Shown here: positions 17,462-25,015 of the stretch, piece after piece
Position numbering within the stretch: position 1 is the first letter of the stretch
Layout: every line of letters starts with the position of its first letter
Source of the DNA: Streptomyces pinistramenti
GTDB lineage: Bacteria > Actinomycetota > Actinomycetes > Streptomycetales > Streptomycetaceae
NCBI RefSeq assembly: GCF_020564935.1
Contig: NZ_JAJCXB010000003.1
Coordinates: forward strand, 124,001 to 188,000
Direction: 5' to 3'
Length of the DNA stretch: 64,000 nt
Notes under the pieces: model-generated
Seen by the model: only the letters and a program-made list of their open reading frames with translations
Told to the model about the DNA's origin: nothing
Database searches by the model: none
Program-made: the position numbers and the translations under genes

Positions 17462-17480
17462 CGCAATGACTTTGCGTTAA
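17462..17480. promoter_or_regulatory. Compact operator CGCAA-N5-TTGCG before the TetR gene
   Basis: The inverted repeat at 17462-17476 has the same arms as the two amidase-unit sites but a 5-nt centre. TTTGCGTTAA (17471-17480) is the exact inverse complement of 15726-15735. It lies 13 nt upstream of the TetR ATG at 17490, consistent with autoregulation. Confidence 0.5.
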
Positions 17481-17489
17481 GGTGGTGGG

Positions 17490-18062
17490 ATGAGTCCCAG
17501 ACCAGCGGCCCGCCCCGGCGGGCGCAGTGCCCGTGTGCAGCAGGCGGTGCACACGGCGGTGCGCGATCTCCAGACGGAACACGGCAGCGCCGACCTCACC
17601 GTCCCCCAGATCGCGGGGCGGGCCGGCGTCACCCCGTCGACGATCTACCGCCGCTGGGGCAGCCTCCAGGAGTTGCTGTCGGACGTCGCGGTGGAGCGGC
17701 TGCGGCCCGAAGCGCTGCCGGCCGACCTCGGGAGCCTGCGCGCGGACCTGGAGCACTGGGCCGCCGATTTCCTGGAGGAGATGTCGTCACCGCCGGGCCG
17801 CTCCTACATCCGCGACGCGCTCGCCGGCGACCCGGACGGCAGCAATGCCGGGCAGTGCTCCGCATACGCCGCCGAGCAGGTCGAGACGATCATCGAACGG
17901 GCCGTCCGGCGCGGCGAACACGTGCCGGCGGGCGAGACCGTGATGGACCACGTCGTGGCTCCGATGATGTACCGCGTCCTCTTCCGCCCCGGGCTCCTCG
18001 ACGCGCAGTACGCCCGCGAGCTGGTCGCCACGGTCTTCTATCGGCTGATGCCGCTGCCGTGA
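17490..18062 (+). CDS. TetR-family regulator of the amidase units (predicted)
   Basis: A 190-residue protein carries an N-terminal TetR helix-turn-helix (about 18-65): VPQIAGRAGVTPSTIYRRWGSLQELL. The C-terminal ligand-binding part resembles the TetR_C_33-like group (residues about 85-185, with VMDHVVAPMMYRVLFRPG). It follows the second amidase by 101 bp on the same strand. The shared inverted repeats at 10516, 15730 and 17462 make it the likely repressor of both amidase units and of itself; the ligand could be the amidase substrate. Confidence 0.9.
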   Translation: MSPRPAARPGGRSARVQQAVHTAVRDLQTEHGSADLTVPQIAGRAGVTPSTIYRRWGSLQELLSDVAVERLRPEALPADLGSLRADLEHWAADFLEEMSSPPGRSYIRDALAGDPDGSNAGQCSAYAAEQVETIIERAVRRGEHVPAGETVMDHVVAPMMYRVLFRPGLLDAQYARELVATVFYRLMPLP

Positions 18063-18080
18063 TGCCCGCAGTCGTGTGAC

Positions 18081-18122
18081 GTCGTGCGGGCGAAGCGGCG
18101 CCCCCCCCCGCGCCCGCACGAC
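18081..18122. terminator. Hairpin terminator between convergent genes
   Basis: GTCGTGCGGGCG (18081-18092) pairs perfectly with 18111-18122 over 12 bp, with an 18-nt C-rich loop. It sits between the TetR stop (18062) and the stop of the surface-protein gene (18157), and could serve both. Confidence 0.6.
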
Positions 18123-18156
18123 GGCCCGTCCGTGGCCGCCGTGCGGGACGGTCCGG

Positions 18157-19626
18157 CTACGAGCGGTTCGCGGACCTGCGGCGCCGGGTCAGGGCCAGCG
18201 CTCCGCCGCCTGCCACGACCAGGGCTGCGGCGCCCGCGGCGAGGTAGGGGGTGGAGCCGGCACCGGTGCTGGCCAGATGGCCGCCGCTGGGGACGACGGC
18301 CGCGGGGGCCGGCTTCTCGGGCCGCGGCTGCTCGGGAGTGGCCGGCGTCGTCGGCGACGGTGTGGGCACGGAGTTGTCCCACACCGTGATCACCTGCTGC
18401 TCACCGGACTTGGCCTCGATGCGCCGGGGCTCCTTGTCGAGCTGGTAGCCCTCGGGCGCCTTGGTCTCGACGATCCAGTACGTGCCGGCGGGCAGGTCGA
18501 CGGGCTGGGATTTGCCGTCCTTGCCGGTGGTGACGGTGGTGATCGACTTGCCGGGCGCGCCGTTGTCGTCGGCGTGGATCTCGTACGTCGCCGGCGAGGA
18601 GACGGCTTCGCCGGTGCCGCGGTCCTTCTTGACGGCGATCACGATGGCGGCGGGCTGGAAGGCGATCTCGCCGGCGGCGGGGAGTGACTTCTGCTGGGCC
18701 TCGAAGTAGATCAGGCGCTGCATGGGCTTGCCGTGCACGGTGTGGTCGGTGTGCCAGAAGGTGGGGGAGTTGACCGAGACCTTGGCCTCGAACGCCGCCC
18801 CCGCCTTGGTGCCCGGCTTGTCCGGCGTGAAGCGGAACGTCGTCTCGCCCTTGGTGTCGGTGCTGCCCACCGCGCCCGGTGCCTGCGGCTTGGCGATGTT
18901 GGTCAGCTCCGTGGTGTTCACGGGGATACCGGCGGCCGGCTTGCCGTCCCGTGCCACCTTGACCGTGAGGGACTTCTCCTCCGGGGTCCGCTCGTACGGG
19001 TACGTCTTCCCCGAGCCCGCGACGCTCACGGTGTACGGGGCGGCGTCGACCTTGCGGATCTCGGTCCGCAGACGGTTGAACGCGGCGACGACGGGCGCTG
19101 TGTCGACCTTCGCGTCCGCGCCGAAGCCGGCGACGGCGCCCTTCGGCATCCCCTTGTCCAGCCAGGTGGCCCAGGGCAGCTTCTCGCCGTTGTACCCGTT
19201 CTCGTCGATGCCGTCGTGCGCGGCCAGCGCCCACGTCACCAGGGCGGCGGCGGCCGACTGGTTGCGGCCTTCGACCGTGTCGGGCAGCTTGCCGTACTTG
19301 GCTGCCAGCGCCGCCAGTTGGGCCTTGGTGTTCTCGCTGAGCTGCTTCGGCGCGCCCGTCTTCTCGTAGCCGTTGTCGGTGCCGTCCGGGCCGTACCACG
19401 CGAGGTCCAGACAGAGCGCGTGACTGCCGTTGTCCAGGACGTGCGTGCCGGTCCACATGGCCGTGTGCTTGCCGGTCCGCAGGTGCCAGCCGACGGCCCT
19501 GCCCTTGTGTCCCTCACGGTCCGTGGCGAATGCCGCGCCGGCCGGCAGCACGGTGGTGCCGGCGACTCCTATCGCCGCGGCCACCGCACCGATGGCCGAA
19601 AGTCTCTTCATTCGAGCCGTATGCAT
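18157..19626 (-). CDS. LAxTG-anchored surface protein with SpaA-like domain
   Basis: The start at ATG 19626 (MHTARMKRL) gives 489 residues and a clean signal peptide. Residues about 40-190 resemble a thioester-type adhesin domain: a Cys in ALCLDLAWYG and a downstream NQSAAAALVTWAL segment. The Gln expected four residues before that Trp is Ala, so a thioester may not form. A beta-rich domain follows, then a SpaA/Cna-B-like domain (TYEIHADDNGAPG ... GTYWIVETKAPEGY) and a Pro-rich spacer. The sorting signal is LASTG, a membrane helix and RRRR. Class E sortases of Streptomyces recognise LAxTG. Confidence 0.85.
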   Translation of the reverse strand: MHTARMKRLSAIGAVAAAIGVAGTTVLPAGAAFATDREGHKGRAVGWHLRTGKHTAMWTGTHVLDNGSHALCLDLAWYGPDGTDNGYEKTGAPKQLSENTKAQLAALAAKYGKLPDTVEGRNQSAAAALVTWALAAHDGIDENGYNGEKLPWATWLDKGMPKGAVAGFGADAKVDTAPVVAAFNRLRTEIRKVDAAPYTVSVAGSGKTYPYERTPEEKSLTVKVARDGKPAAGIPVNTTELTNIAKPQAPGAVGSTDTKGETTFRFTPDKPGTKAGAAFEAKVSVNSPTFWHTDHTVHGKPMQRLIYFEAQQKSLPAAGEIAFQPAAIVIAVKKDRGTGEAVSSPATYEIHADDNGAPGKSITTVTTGKDGKSQPVDLPAGTYWIVETKAPEGYQLDKEPRRIEAKSGEQQVITVWDNSVPTPSPTTPATPEQPRPEKPAPAAVVPSGGHLASTGAGSTPYLAAGAAALVVAGGGALALTRRRRSANRS

Positions 19627-19972
19627 GGATCCCTGCCCCTCGTCACGTGGGCCGCCCGGTACGGGCTCAAGCCCCTCCCACCCGCGGTCGCACAGCGCGG
19701 GCGGTGCGGGGATATGGAGCGCGCCCCGGCTGCCCCGCCCGGCTGTCTCGCAGACTGCCACAGAAAAGTACGACGTTCAGGGCATGTCAAAGGAAGTGTG
19801 CGCAATCAAGCCCATCCCGGCGCGGCGGGAAGGGGTAGGACGGGGTGTCTGCGGGCCTGGCGGACGGGGCGTGGGAAGTTACTGAGCGTCAAGATATCGG
19901 GGAGAAAGGGGAGTTGAGTGATCGGACGGGCGCGGTGATCGTTCTCCGCACCCGCCCCGAGTGGTCCGCTGC
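19627..19972. other. Intergenic region
   Basis: This 346-bp stretch holds no supported gene. It should contain the promoter of the minus-strand surface-protein gene, whose AGGGG-type ribosome site lies just upstream of 19626, and the 3' end of the P450-ferredoxin transcript. Confidence 0.5.
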
Positions 19973-20191
19973 TCACGGGCGCGGCCCGATCTCCTCCCCT
20001 TTCTCGCGGATGGTGATGGCCATGGCCGGACAGATGTCCGCGGCGTCCAGGGCCCGTTCGTCGCCCGCCGGGATCTCGGCGTGCACCGGCTGGGAGTGCG
20101 TGCCGTCGAGTGTGAACAGGTCGGGTGCGATGCCCGCGCACATGCCCGACGCGATGCAGCGTTCCGGGGCGACTTCCACCTGCCAGGTCAT
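19973..20191 (-). CDS. [3Fe-4S] ferredoxin, P450 partner
   Basis: A 72-residue ferredoxin has Cys at 12, 18 and 54 (RCIASGMC and ICP). The middle position of the first motif, which would be a fourth Cys in [4Fe-4S] proteins, is not Cys, so a [3Fe-4S] cluster is expected, as in many actinobacterial P450 ferredoxins. The gene begins 7 bp after the P450 stop on the same strand, so the pair is co-transcribed and the ferredoxin should deliver electrons to that P450. No reductase gene is nearby. Confidence 0.95.
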   Translation of the reverse strand: MTWQVEVAPERCIASGMCAGIAPDLFTLDGTHSQPVHAEIPAGDERALDAADICPAMAITIREKGEEIGPRP

Positions 20192-20198
20192 CGGCGCC

Positions 20199-21389
20199 TC
20201 ACCAGCCCACCGGCATGATGCGCGGCCCGCGCACCAGCATCTCGGTCTTCCACGTGATGTCCCCGGCCAGATGCAGGTGGGGGAAGCGGCTGATGAGGGC
20301 GCCGAGCGCCTCCTGGAGCTCCAGCCGGGCCAGGGGCGCGCCCAGGCAGTGGTGGACGCCGTGGCCGAAGCCGAGGTGCTGGTTCTGGGCCCTGGAGAGG
20401 TCCAGGGTGCCGGGTGAACTGAAGCGCAGCGCGTCGCGGTTGGCGGCTCCCACGGCGACCAGGACGGGGGAGCCGGCCCGGACGAGGGTGCCGCCGACCT
20501 CGATGTCCTCGGTGGCGTAACGGGGCTGGCCCGCGCCGCTGCCCAGCGGGACGAAGCGCAGCAGTTCCTCCACGGCGGTGGTGATCAGCTCGGGCTCGGC
20601 GCGCAGCCGGGCGAGTTCACCGGGGTGGTCCAGCAGGGTGTGCACGAAGTTGGGGATCTGGGTCGCGGTGGTCTCGTGCCCGGCGACCAGGATGCCCACG
20701 CACAGGTCGACCAGCTCCAGTTCGGACAGCCGGTCGTCGGCGTCCCGCGCGTCGATCAGGGCCGTCATCAGGTCGTCCTGCGGCGCGCGGCGGTGCGCTT
20801 CGATCAACTTGGCCATGTAGGCGCGCAGTTCGTCGCGATTGCGGTCGAACTCCTCCGCGGTCAGTGAGCTGGTCGACAGCGCGGCATCGCTCCAGATCCG
20901 GAACTTCGGCCGGTCCTCCACGGGCACGCCCAGCATCCGGCAGATCACCGCGACCGGTATCGGCAGCGCGAAACGGTCCACCAGGTCGGCGGGCGGGCCG
21001 GCCGCCTCCAGCTCGTCCAGCAGGCCGTGCGTCAACTCGCGCACCTGCGGCCGGAGTTTCTCCACGTTACGGACCGTGAACGCCTTGGCGACCAGGGACC
21101 GCAGGCGGGTGTGCTCGGGCGGGTCCATGCTCAGGATGCCGCTGTTGCGCTGGCCTTCGGACTGCCGCGGTTCGTCGTGCTCGGCCGCCTCGGCACGGCT
21201 GAAGCGCAGATCACCGAGGACGAGCCGGGCCTCGGCGTAACGGGTGACCAGCCAGGCCGGTTCGCCGTACGTCATGCGCACCCGCACCAGGCCGGGGGTG
21301 TCGCGGGCCCGCTCGTACGCGTCGGACAGGGCCAGATTGTCGGCCGTGTTGAAGGGATAAGTGAGGGGCGCTGTGTCGGCTGCGGTCAT
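20199..21389 (-). CDS. Cytochrome P450
   Basis: The 396-residue soluble bacterial P450 carries the I-helix oxygen-binding motif AGHETT, the K-helix E-x-x-R in EELLRFV, and the heme loop FGHGVHHCLGAPLARLE with the thiolate Cys. The length is normal for actinobacterial class I P450s, which hydroxylate or epoxidise small molecules using ferredoxin. It is divergent from a TetR gene, with a palindromic operator 16 bp before its start codon. The lack of other biosynthetic genes beside it suggests a detoxifying role or an inducible tailoring enzyme; the substrate is unknown. Confidence 0.95.
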   Translation of the reverse strand: MTAADTAPLTYPFNTADNLALSDAYERARDTPGLVRVRMTYGEPAWLVTRYAEARLVLGDLRFSRAEAAEHDEPRQSEGQRNSGILSMDPPEHTRLRSLVAKAFTVRNVEKLRPQVRELTHGLLDELEAAGPPADLVDRFALPIPVAVICRMLGVPVEDRPKFRIWSDAALSTSSLTAEEFDRNRDELRAYMAKLIEAHRRAPQDDLMTALIDARDADDRLSELELVDLCVGILVAGHETTATQIPNFVHTLLDHPGELARLRAEPELITTAVEELLRFVPLGSGAGQPRYATEDIEVGGTLVRAGSPVLVAVGAANRDALRFSSPGTLDLSRAQNQHLGFGHGVHHCLGAPLARLELQEALGALISRFPHLHLAGDITWKTEMLVRGPRIMPVGW

Positions 21390-21404
21390 GGTGACCTCCC
21401 TTGT

Positions 21405-21420
21405 GTAAGCACCTGCTTAC
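21405..21420. promoter_or_regulatory. TetR-type operator between P450 and its regulator
   Basis: GTAAGCA-CC-TGCTTAC is a palindrome with perfect 7-bp arms, located 16 bp upstream of the P450 ATG (21389) and 84 bp upstream of the divergent TetR ATG. Its placement fits repression of the P450 gene by the neighbouring TetR. Confidence 0.65.
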
Positions 21421-21503
21421 AAATGACGTTAGGCCGCCGTCCCCCGTGGGTCAATGACACAAATGGCCGTATCCTGGCGGGCCTTCGGTAAGGAGCGTGG
21501 TGC

Positions 21504-22109
21504 ATGGCGAAGTCCGCCGAGAGTCCGGCAGGTCAGCCCCGCAGGGACGCACGGGCCACCCGGCAGCGGCTGCTGGAGGCGGCGGCCGACCTGTTCGCGG
21601 AGCGCGGCTACGAGGCGGCGACGGTCCGTGACATCGCGGGCCGGGCCGGCGTCAACCAGGCCCTGCTGTTCCGCTATTTCGGCTCGAAGAACGCGCTGCT
21701 CACCGAGGTGATGGCACACAGCGGCCAGGAACAGCTGCGGAACACGCCGCCCGAGCAGCTCTTCGATGTCGCGCTGCGCGGCATCCTCGACAACAGCGGC
21801 AAGGATCCCCACGACCGCTCGCTCGCGGTCTATCTGCGCTCCATCGGCAGCCACGACGAGGCCGCCGACGTGGTGCAGGCCCTGGGCGAGGAGTACGCGG
21901 ACACCCTGGCCACGCTCTCCCGGGCCGACGACGCCGCGCTGCGCGCCGACCTCGCGATGGCCTGGCTGCTGGGCATCGGCCTGATGCGGGTGGTCGTCGC
22001 CAAGGAACCCCTGGCCAGCGCGGACCCGGACGAGGTCTGCACGCTGGTGCGGAGCATGCTGGGCCGGCTTCTGGACGGCCTGCCGGCGCAGGGCGGCGAC
22101 GAGGGGTGA
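21504..22109 (+). CDS. TetR-family regulator, probable repressor of the P450
   Basis: A 201-residue protein has a TetR HTH at about 18-65 (LFAERGYEAATVRDIAGRAG, then NQALLFRYFGSKNALL). The C-terminal domain contains LAMAWLLGIGLMRVVVAKEPL, typical of the TetR_C_17-like group. It is transcribed away from the P450 gene, with the GTAAGCA palindrome between them. A GTG overlapping its stop (22106) could couple it to the downstream gene, although an ATG at 22226 looks better for that gene. Confidence 0.9.
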   Translation: MAKSAESPAGQPRRDARATRQRLLEAAADLFAERGYEAATVRDIAGRAGVNQALLFRYFGSKNALLTEVMAHSGQEQLRNTPPEQLFDVALRGILDNSGKDPHDRSLAVYLRSIGSHDEAADVVQALGEEYADTLATLSRADDAALRADLAMAWLLGIGLMRVVVAKEPLASADPDEVCTLVRSMLGRLLDGLPAQGGDEG

Positions 22110-22153
22110 CGGGGGGTGACGGGGGCGGGGGCGGGCCCGGCGTCCCTGGTGCG

Positions 22154-22189
22154 CCGGGCGGGAGTGCTTCACCGGGCGGGAGTGCTTCA
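22154..22189 (+). repeat. Perfect 18-bp tandem duplication
   Basis: An 18-bp unit (22154-22171) is repeated without change at 22172-22189. It lies in the leader between the TetR stop and the ATG at 22226, and is a multiple of three. If the upstream GTG (22106) were used, it would encode two PGGSAS repeats. Confidence 0.9.
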
Positions 22190-22225
22190 GCGAGCGGTAG
22201 CGGTTCACGGGGCGGGGCGGGAACG

Positions 22226-23653
22226 ATGAGCGACGGGGCGTCCTTTCGGGCCGATGCGCACGACAACGGCCGGATCCAGCAGGCCGGCCGCGACCTGAAC
22301 ATCACCTATGGGTACGGCACGGACGAGCCGGGCGACGAGGCCCCGCCCGCACCGGAGGACCTGCTGGCCGCCTTCGCCGCCGCGCCGCTCCCCGTACACG
22401 TCCTGTCACCGCAGGCGCTCGCCGCGGTCCCGGTGCCCGGGATTCCCGCAGAACGGCTGGAATCAGCCGTGCGCGCGCTGCCGGCCGCCGCCGCAGGGCC
22501 CGTCGCGGACGGTGGCCGGGACGCGGGGGAGGCCGCGCCGCCGGTCCTGTGCATACGGCCGGATGCCGCCGTTGCGGCGCAGCGGGCGCGGGGCCTGTCC
22601 GAAGCGGCGCGCGCCCGGCTCGACGCCTGCGCGGCCGCACTGCTGGACCGCGCCCTGCTCCGCGTGGCCGAAGGCCCGGTGCCCGACCTGCTCGCGCCGC
22701 ACGTGCGGGCGCTGCTGTGGCGCTCCGGCGGCGACCGCACGGCGGCGCTCGCGGCCGGGCGCCGGATACGGGACGCGTACGAGCGGTGCGGCCGCTACGA
22801 GGAGGCGCTGCCGTTCGCCGCGCGGATCGCGGAGTGCGCCCCCGGCGACGAGCGGGATCCGGGACTGCGGATCGCGGACGGCCTTGCGCTCGGCGAACTG
22901 CACTCACGCTGCGGCGACTTCGCCGAGGCGGACGCCGTGCTGCGGCCCGTGCTGGCACAGGCGGAGCAGGAGGTGAGCGACCGCGGGCTGACCCTGGCCG
23001 GGCGCACCGGGCCGAGCCTGGCCGAACTGTTCCGGGAGAACGTGGCGGGCCCGTTCACCGGCAAGCTGTCCACCGTCGACTGCGAGGTGCTCGCGCGCGC
23101 CGCCGACGTGCTGTACGCGGTGGCCGACGCACGGTACGGGCTGCGGCGCTACGCCGAGAGCGAGCGGCTGCTGCACTCGGCGGCCGGGCTGCGCTGGCGG
23201 GTCCTGGGCGGCGCGCATCCGGCGCGGATGCTCGCCCAGCTGCGCCGGGCCAGGGCGCTGGGCAGGCAGCGCCTGTGGCACGAGGCCATGTCGCTGGTCC
23301 ACGACGCCCTCGCCTTCCGGGACGCCGACGCGCTGGACCGGGACCATCCGCGCGACGCCGCGCTGGTGCGGCTCGCGCACGCCGAGGTGACGGCGGCCGC
23401 GGTCCGCTCGCTGCGCGAGGAGGGCGACGCCCGCACCCGGGGCGTCGGGATCTTTCCGGCGCCCGTGGTGCGCTTCCTGGACTCGACCATGGGCAACGGC
23501 AAGCCGGAGAAACTCACTTCGGACGACGCCGGGCGGCTGGCGCGCGAGGCGGCCCGCGCCTGCGAGCGGGCCTTCGGCCCCGGCCATCCGCAGACCCGGG
23601 CGGCCAGGGAACTGCTGGCGCGGGAGACCGGGGGCGGGGCGGCGGCTCCGTAG
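22226..23653 (+). CDS. Helical-repeat (TPR-like) protein, unknown function
   Basis: The start at ATG 22226 gives 475 residues; a GTG at 22106 overlapping the TetR stop would add a Gly/Ser-rich leader. Near the N-terminus is DNGRIQQAGRDLNITYG, a short motif also found at the head of Streptomyces signalling/NTPase proteins of the effector-associated type. Residues about 150-470 are Ala/Leu/Arg-rich helices in roughly 40-residue units (EEALPFAARIAECAPGDE, FAEADAVLRPVLAQAEQE, YAESERLLHSAAGLRWRVLGG), consistent with TPR repeats. No catalytic domain is seen. A scaffold or sensor role is a guess. Confidence 0.75.
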   Translation: MSDGASFRADAHDNGRIQQAGRDLNITYGYGTDEPGDEAPPAPEDLLAAFAAAPLPVHVLSPQALAAVPVPGIPAERLESAVRALPAAAAGPVADGGRDAGEAAPPVLCIRPDAAVAAQRARGLSEAARARLDACAAALLDRALLRVAEGPVPDLLAPHVRALLWRSGGDRTAALAAGRRIRDAYERCGRYEEALPFAARIAECAPGDERDPGLRIADGLALGELHSRCGDFAEADAVLRPVLAQAEQEVSDRGLTLAGRTGPSLAELFRENVAGPFTGKLSTVDCEVLARAADVLYAVADARYGLRRYAESERLLHSAAGLRWRVLGGAHPARMLAQLRRARALGRQRLWHEAMSLVHDALAFRDADALDRDHPRDAALVRLAHAEVTAAAVRSLREEGDARTRGVGIFPAPVVRFLDSTMGNGKPEKLTSDDAGRLAREAARACERAFGPGHPQTRAARELLARETGGGAAAP

Positions 23654-23685
23654 CGGGGCCGGTGGCCTCACGGACCGCGAGCGCC

Positions 23686-23716
23686 GCCGCCCGCCCGGCT
23701 CCTCGGGCGGGGCGGC
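23686..23716 (+). terminator. Hairpin terminator
   Basis: GCCGCCCGCCCG (23686-23697) pairs with 23704-23716 with one bulged G and a 6-nt loop, 33 bp after the repeat-protein stop. Confidence 0.55.
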
Positions 23717-23777
23717 CCGGGGTGAGGGACGATGGGAGACACAGCGATCGTCGCTGCCGACCCTTGCGGAGCCCCCC

Positions 23778-24008
23778 ATGGATTACCCGGAAGGCTATGA
23801 GCTGGTGTTTCAGTCGTCCGCCGTCGCGGACGACGTGGTGATCGTCCGGCGTACCGCGGGTGCGGGAGCGGGCGGGTACCCGATCTACGAGGACGAGACC
23901 GGGATCGTGCGCGCGGAGATCAGCGAGCGCGGCGAGGTCCGCATGCTCGCCAGCGGCGGCCACCAGGACATCGGCGTCCCCCTCCTCGTCCGCCCCCTCA
24001 AGCCCTGA
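23778..24008 (+). CDS. DUF6296-family small protein
   Basis: A 76-residue Streptomyces-type protein has the family pattern YELVFQS ... DDVVIVRRT, then GYPIYEDETGIVRAEISERG and VRMLASGGHQD, ending VRPLKP. The sequence is beta-rich with no signal peptide or membrane helix. Several copies are usual in a Streptomyces genome; no function is known. The gene stands alone after a terminator, with the start supported by GGAG about 10 bases upstream (CGGAGCCCCCC). Confidence 0.85.
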   Translation: MDYPEGYELVFQSSAVADDVVIVRRTAGAGAGGYPIYEDETGIVRAEISERGEVRMLASGGHQDIGVPLLVRPLKP

Positions 24009-24207
24009 ACCCCGGCCCGGCCGCCGCGCTCGGGAGGTCGGCAGGTGGGGCGGTACGGGCCGGCAGGTGGCCAGCCCCGCCCGTTTCCGGGTCCTGACCG
24101 GCGGACACGGCGCGCGGGAGATGCGGACGGCCCGGGGGAGGGAGGCACCAGCGCCTCCCTCCCCGTGTGTGCGTTGCCGCAGGGGCCGTGCCGCCCCCGG
24201 TGTCCGG

Positions 24208-24867
24208 TCAGAAGTCGTACGGCTTGGCGGCGTTCCAGTGCGTGACATCGGCCTCGGACCAGCTGAACTTCGAGGCCGCGCCCTTGCCGTCGAACGCGTC
24301 GTGCTCGACGGCCGGGCCGGTGTCGCCGGTCTGGTCACGCAGGGCTATGGAGAGCTTCGTCGACGTGTGGGCGCCGGCGCTGTAGGCGAAGAGGTTCACG
24401 GCGGAGTAGACCTTGCCGCCGGGCCGGATCGTGATCCGCTTGCCGCTGCCCGGTGCGTCCTTGGACGAGTGGCCCAGGGCCTTCGAGGCGTCCCCGAGCA
24501 GGACGGACGGGTACGACGTGACCCAGCAGGGCCTGGTGTCGGCGTTCCGCGCGGTGATCAGCAGGTGCTCGCCCTGCTGCTTGGGGAAGCGGTGCAGCAC
24601 GTCGTACGAGATCTCGTCCCCGTGGCACTGCCGGGCCTTGGTGGCGGTGGTCCGGCCGGAGCCTGACGTGCCCTGGTCGCCGGACGTGTGGGAGGAGTTC
24701 ACCTCTGCGCCGTCGCCCGCCGTCTTCGCCCCGCCCGCGCTGCTGCTCCGGCTCGCGTCGCTCTTCGTGCCGTCGGCGCCGTCCGAGCCGCCGCAGGCGG
24801 TCAGGCTCAGGGCCAGGGCGGCGGTGGCGGCGGCCAGGACGGTGGTGCGGATGCGCGTGGTACGCAT
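24208..24867 (-). CDS. DUF4232-family secreted lipoprotein
   Basis: The start at ATG 24867 (MRTTRIRTT) gives 219 residues: a signal peptide ending in the lipobox LTAC, a long Ser/Gly/Thr-rich linker, and a DUF4232 domain (about 80-215). The domain shows its usual features: a first Cys in RQCHGDE, a second Cys in NADTRPCWVTSYPSVLLGD that should pair with it, and the strand ITIRPGGKVYSAVNL. DUF4232 lipoproteins are common in actinobacteria; the role is unknown. A run of short TGACG-like repeats lies upstream (24945-24975). Confidence 0.85.
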   Translation of the reverse strand: MRTTRIRTTVLAAATAALALSLTACGGSDGADGTKSDASRSSSAGGAKTAGDGAEVNSSHTSGDQGTSGSGRTTATKARQCHGDEISYDVLHRFPKQQGEHLLITARNADTRPCWVTSYPSVLLGDASKALGHSSKDAPGSGKRITIRPGGKVYSAVNLFAYSAGAHTSTKLSIALRDQTGDTGPAVEHDAFDGKGAASKFSWSEADVTHWNAAKPYDF

Positions 24868-25015
24868 GAGGGTTCCCCCGAGCGGTAGGCGGCCGCAGGA
24901 GGTTTCCCGCGATGAACACCAGGTTGGCCGGGCCCGCTGGCGTTCCACTGACGTCTCACTTACGTCCCACTGACGCCCTGATCCTGCGGTGCAAGCGCAC
25001 GCCTCGGCCGGTGGC

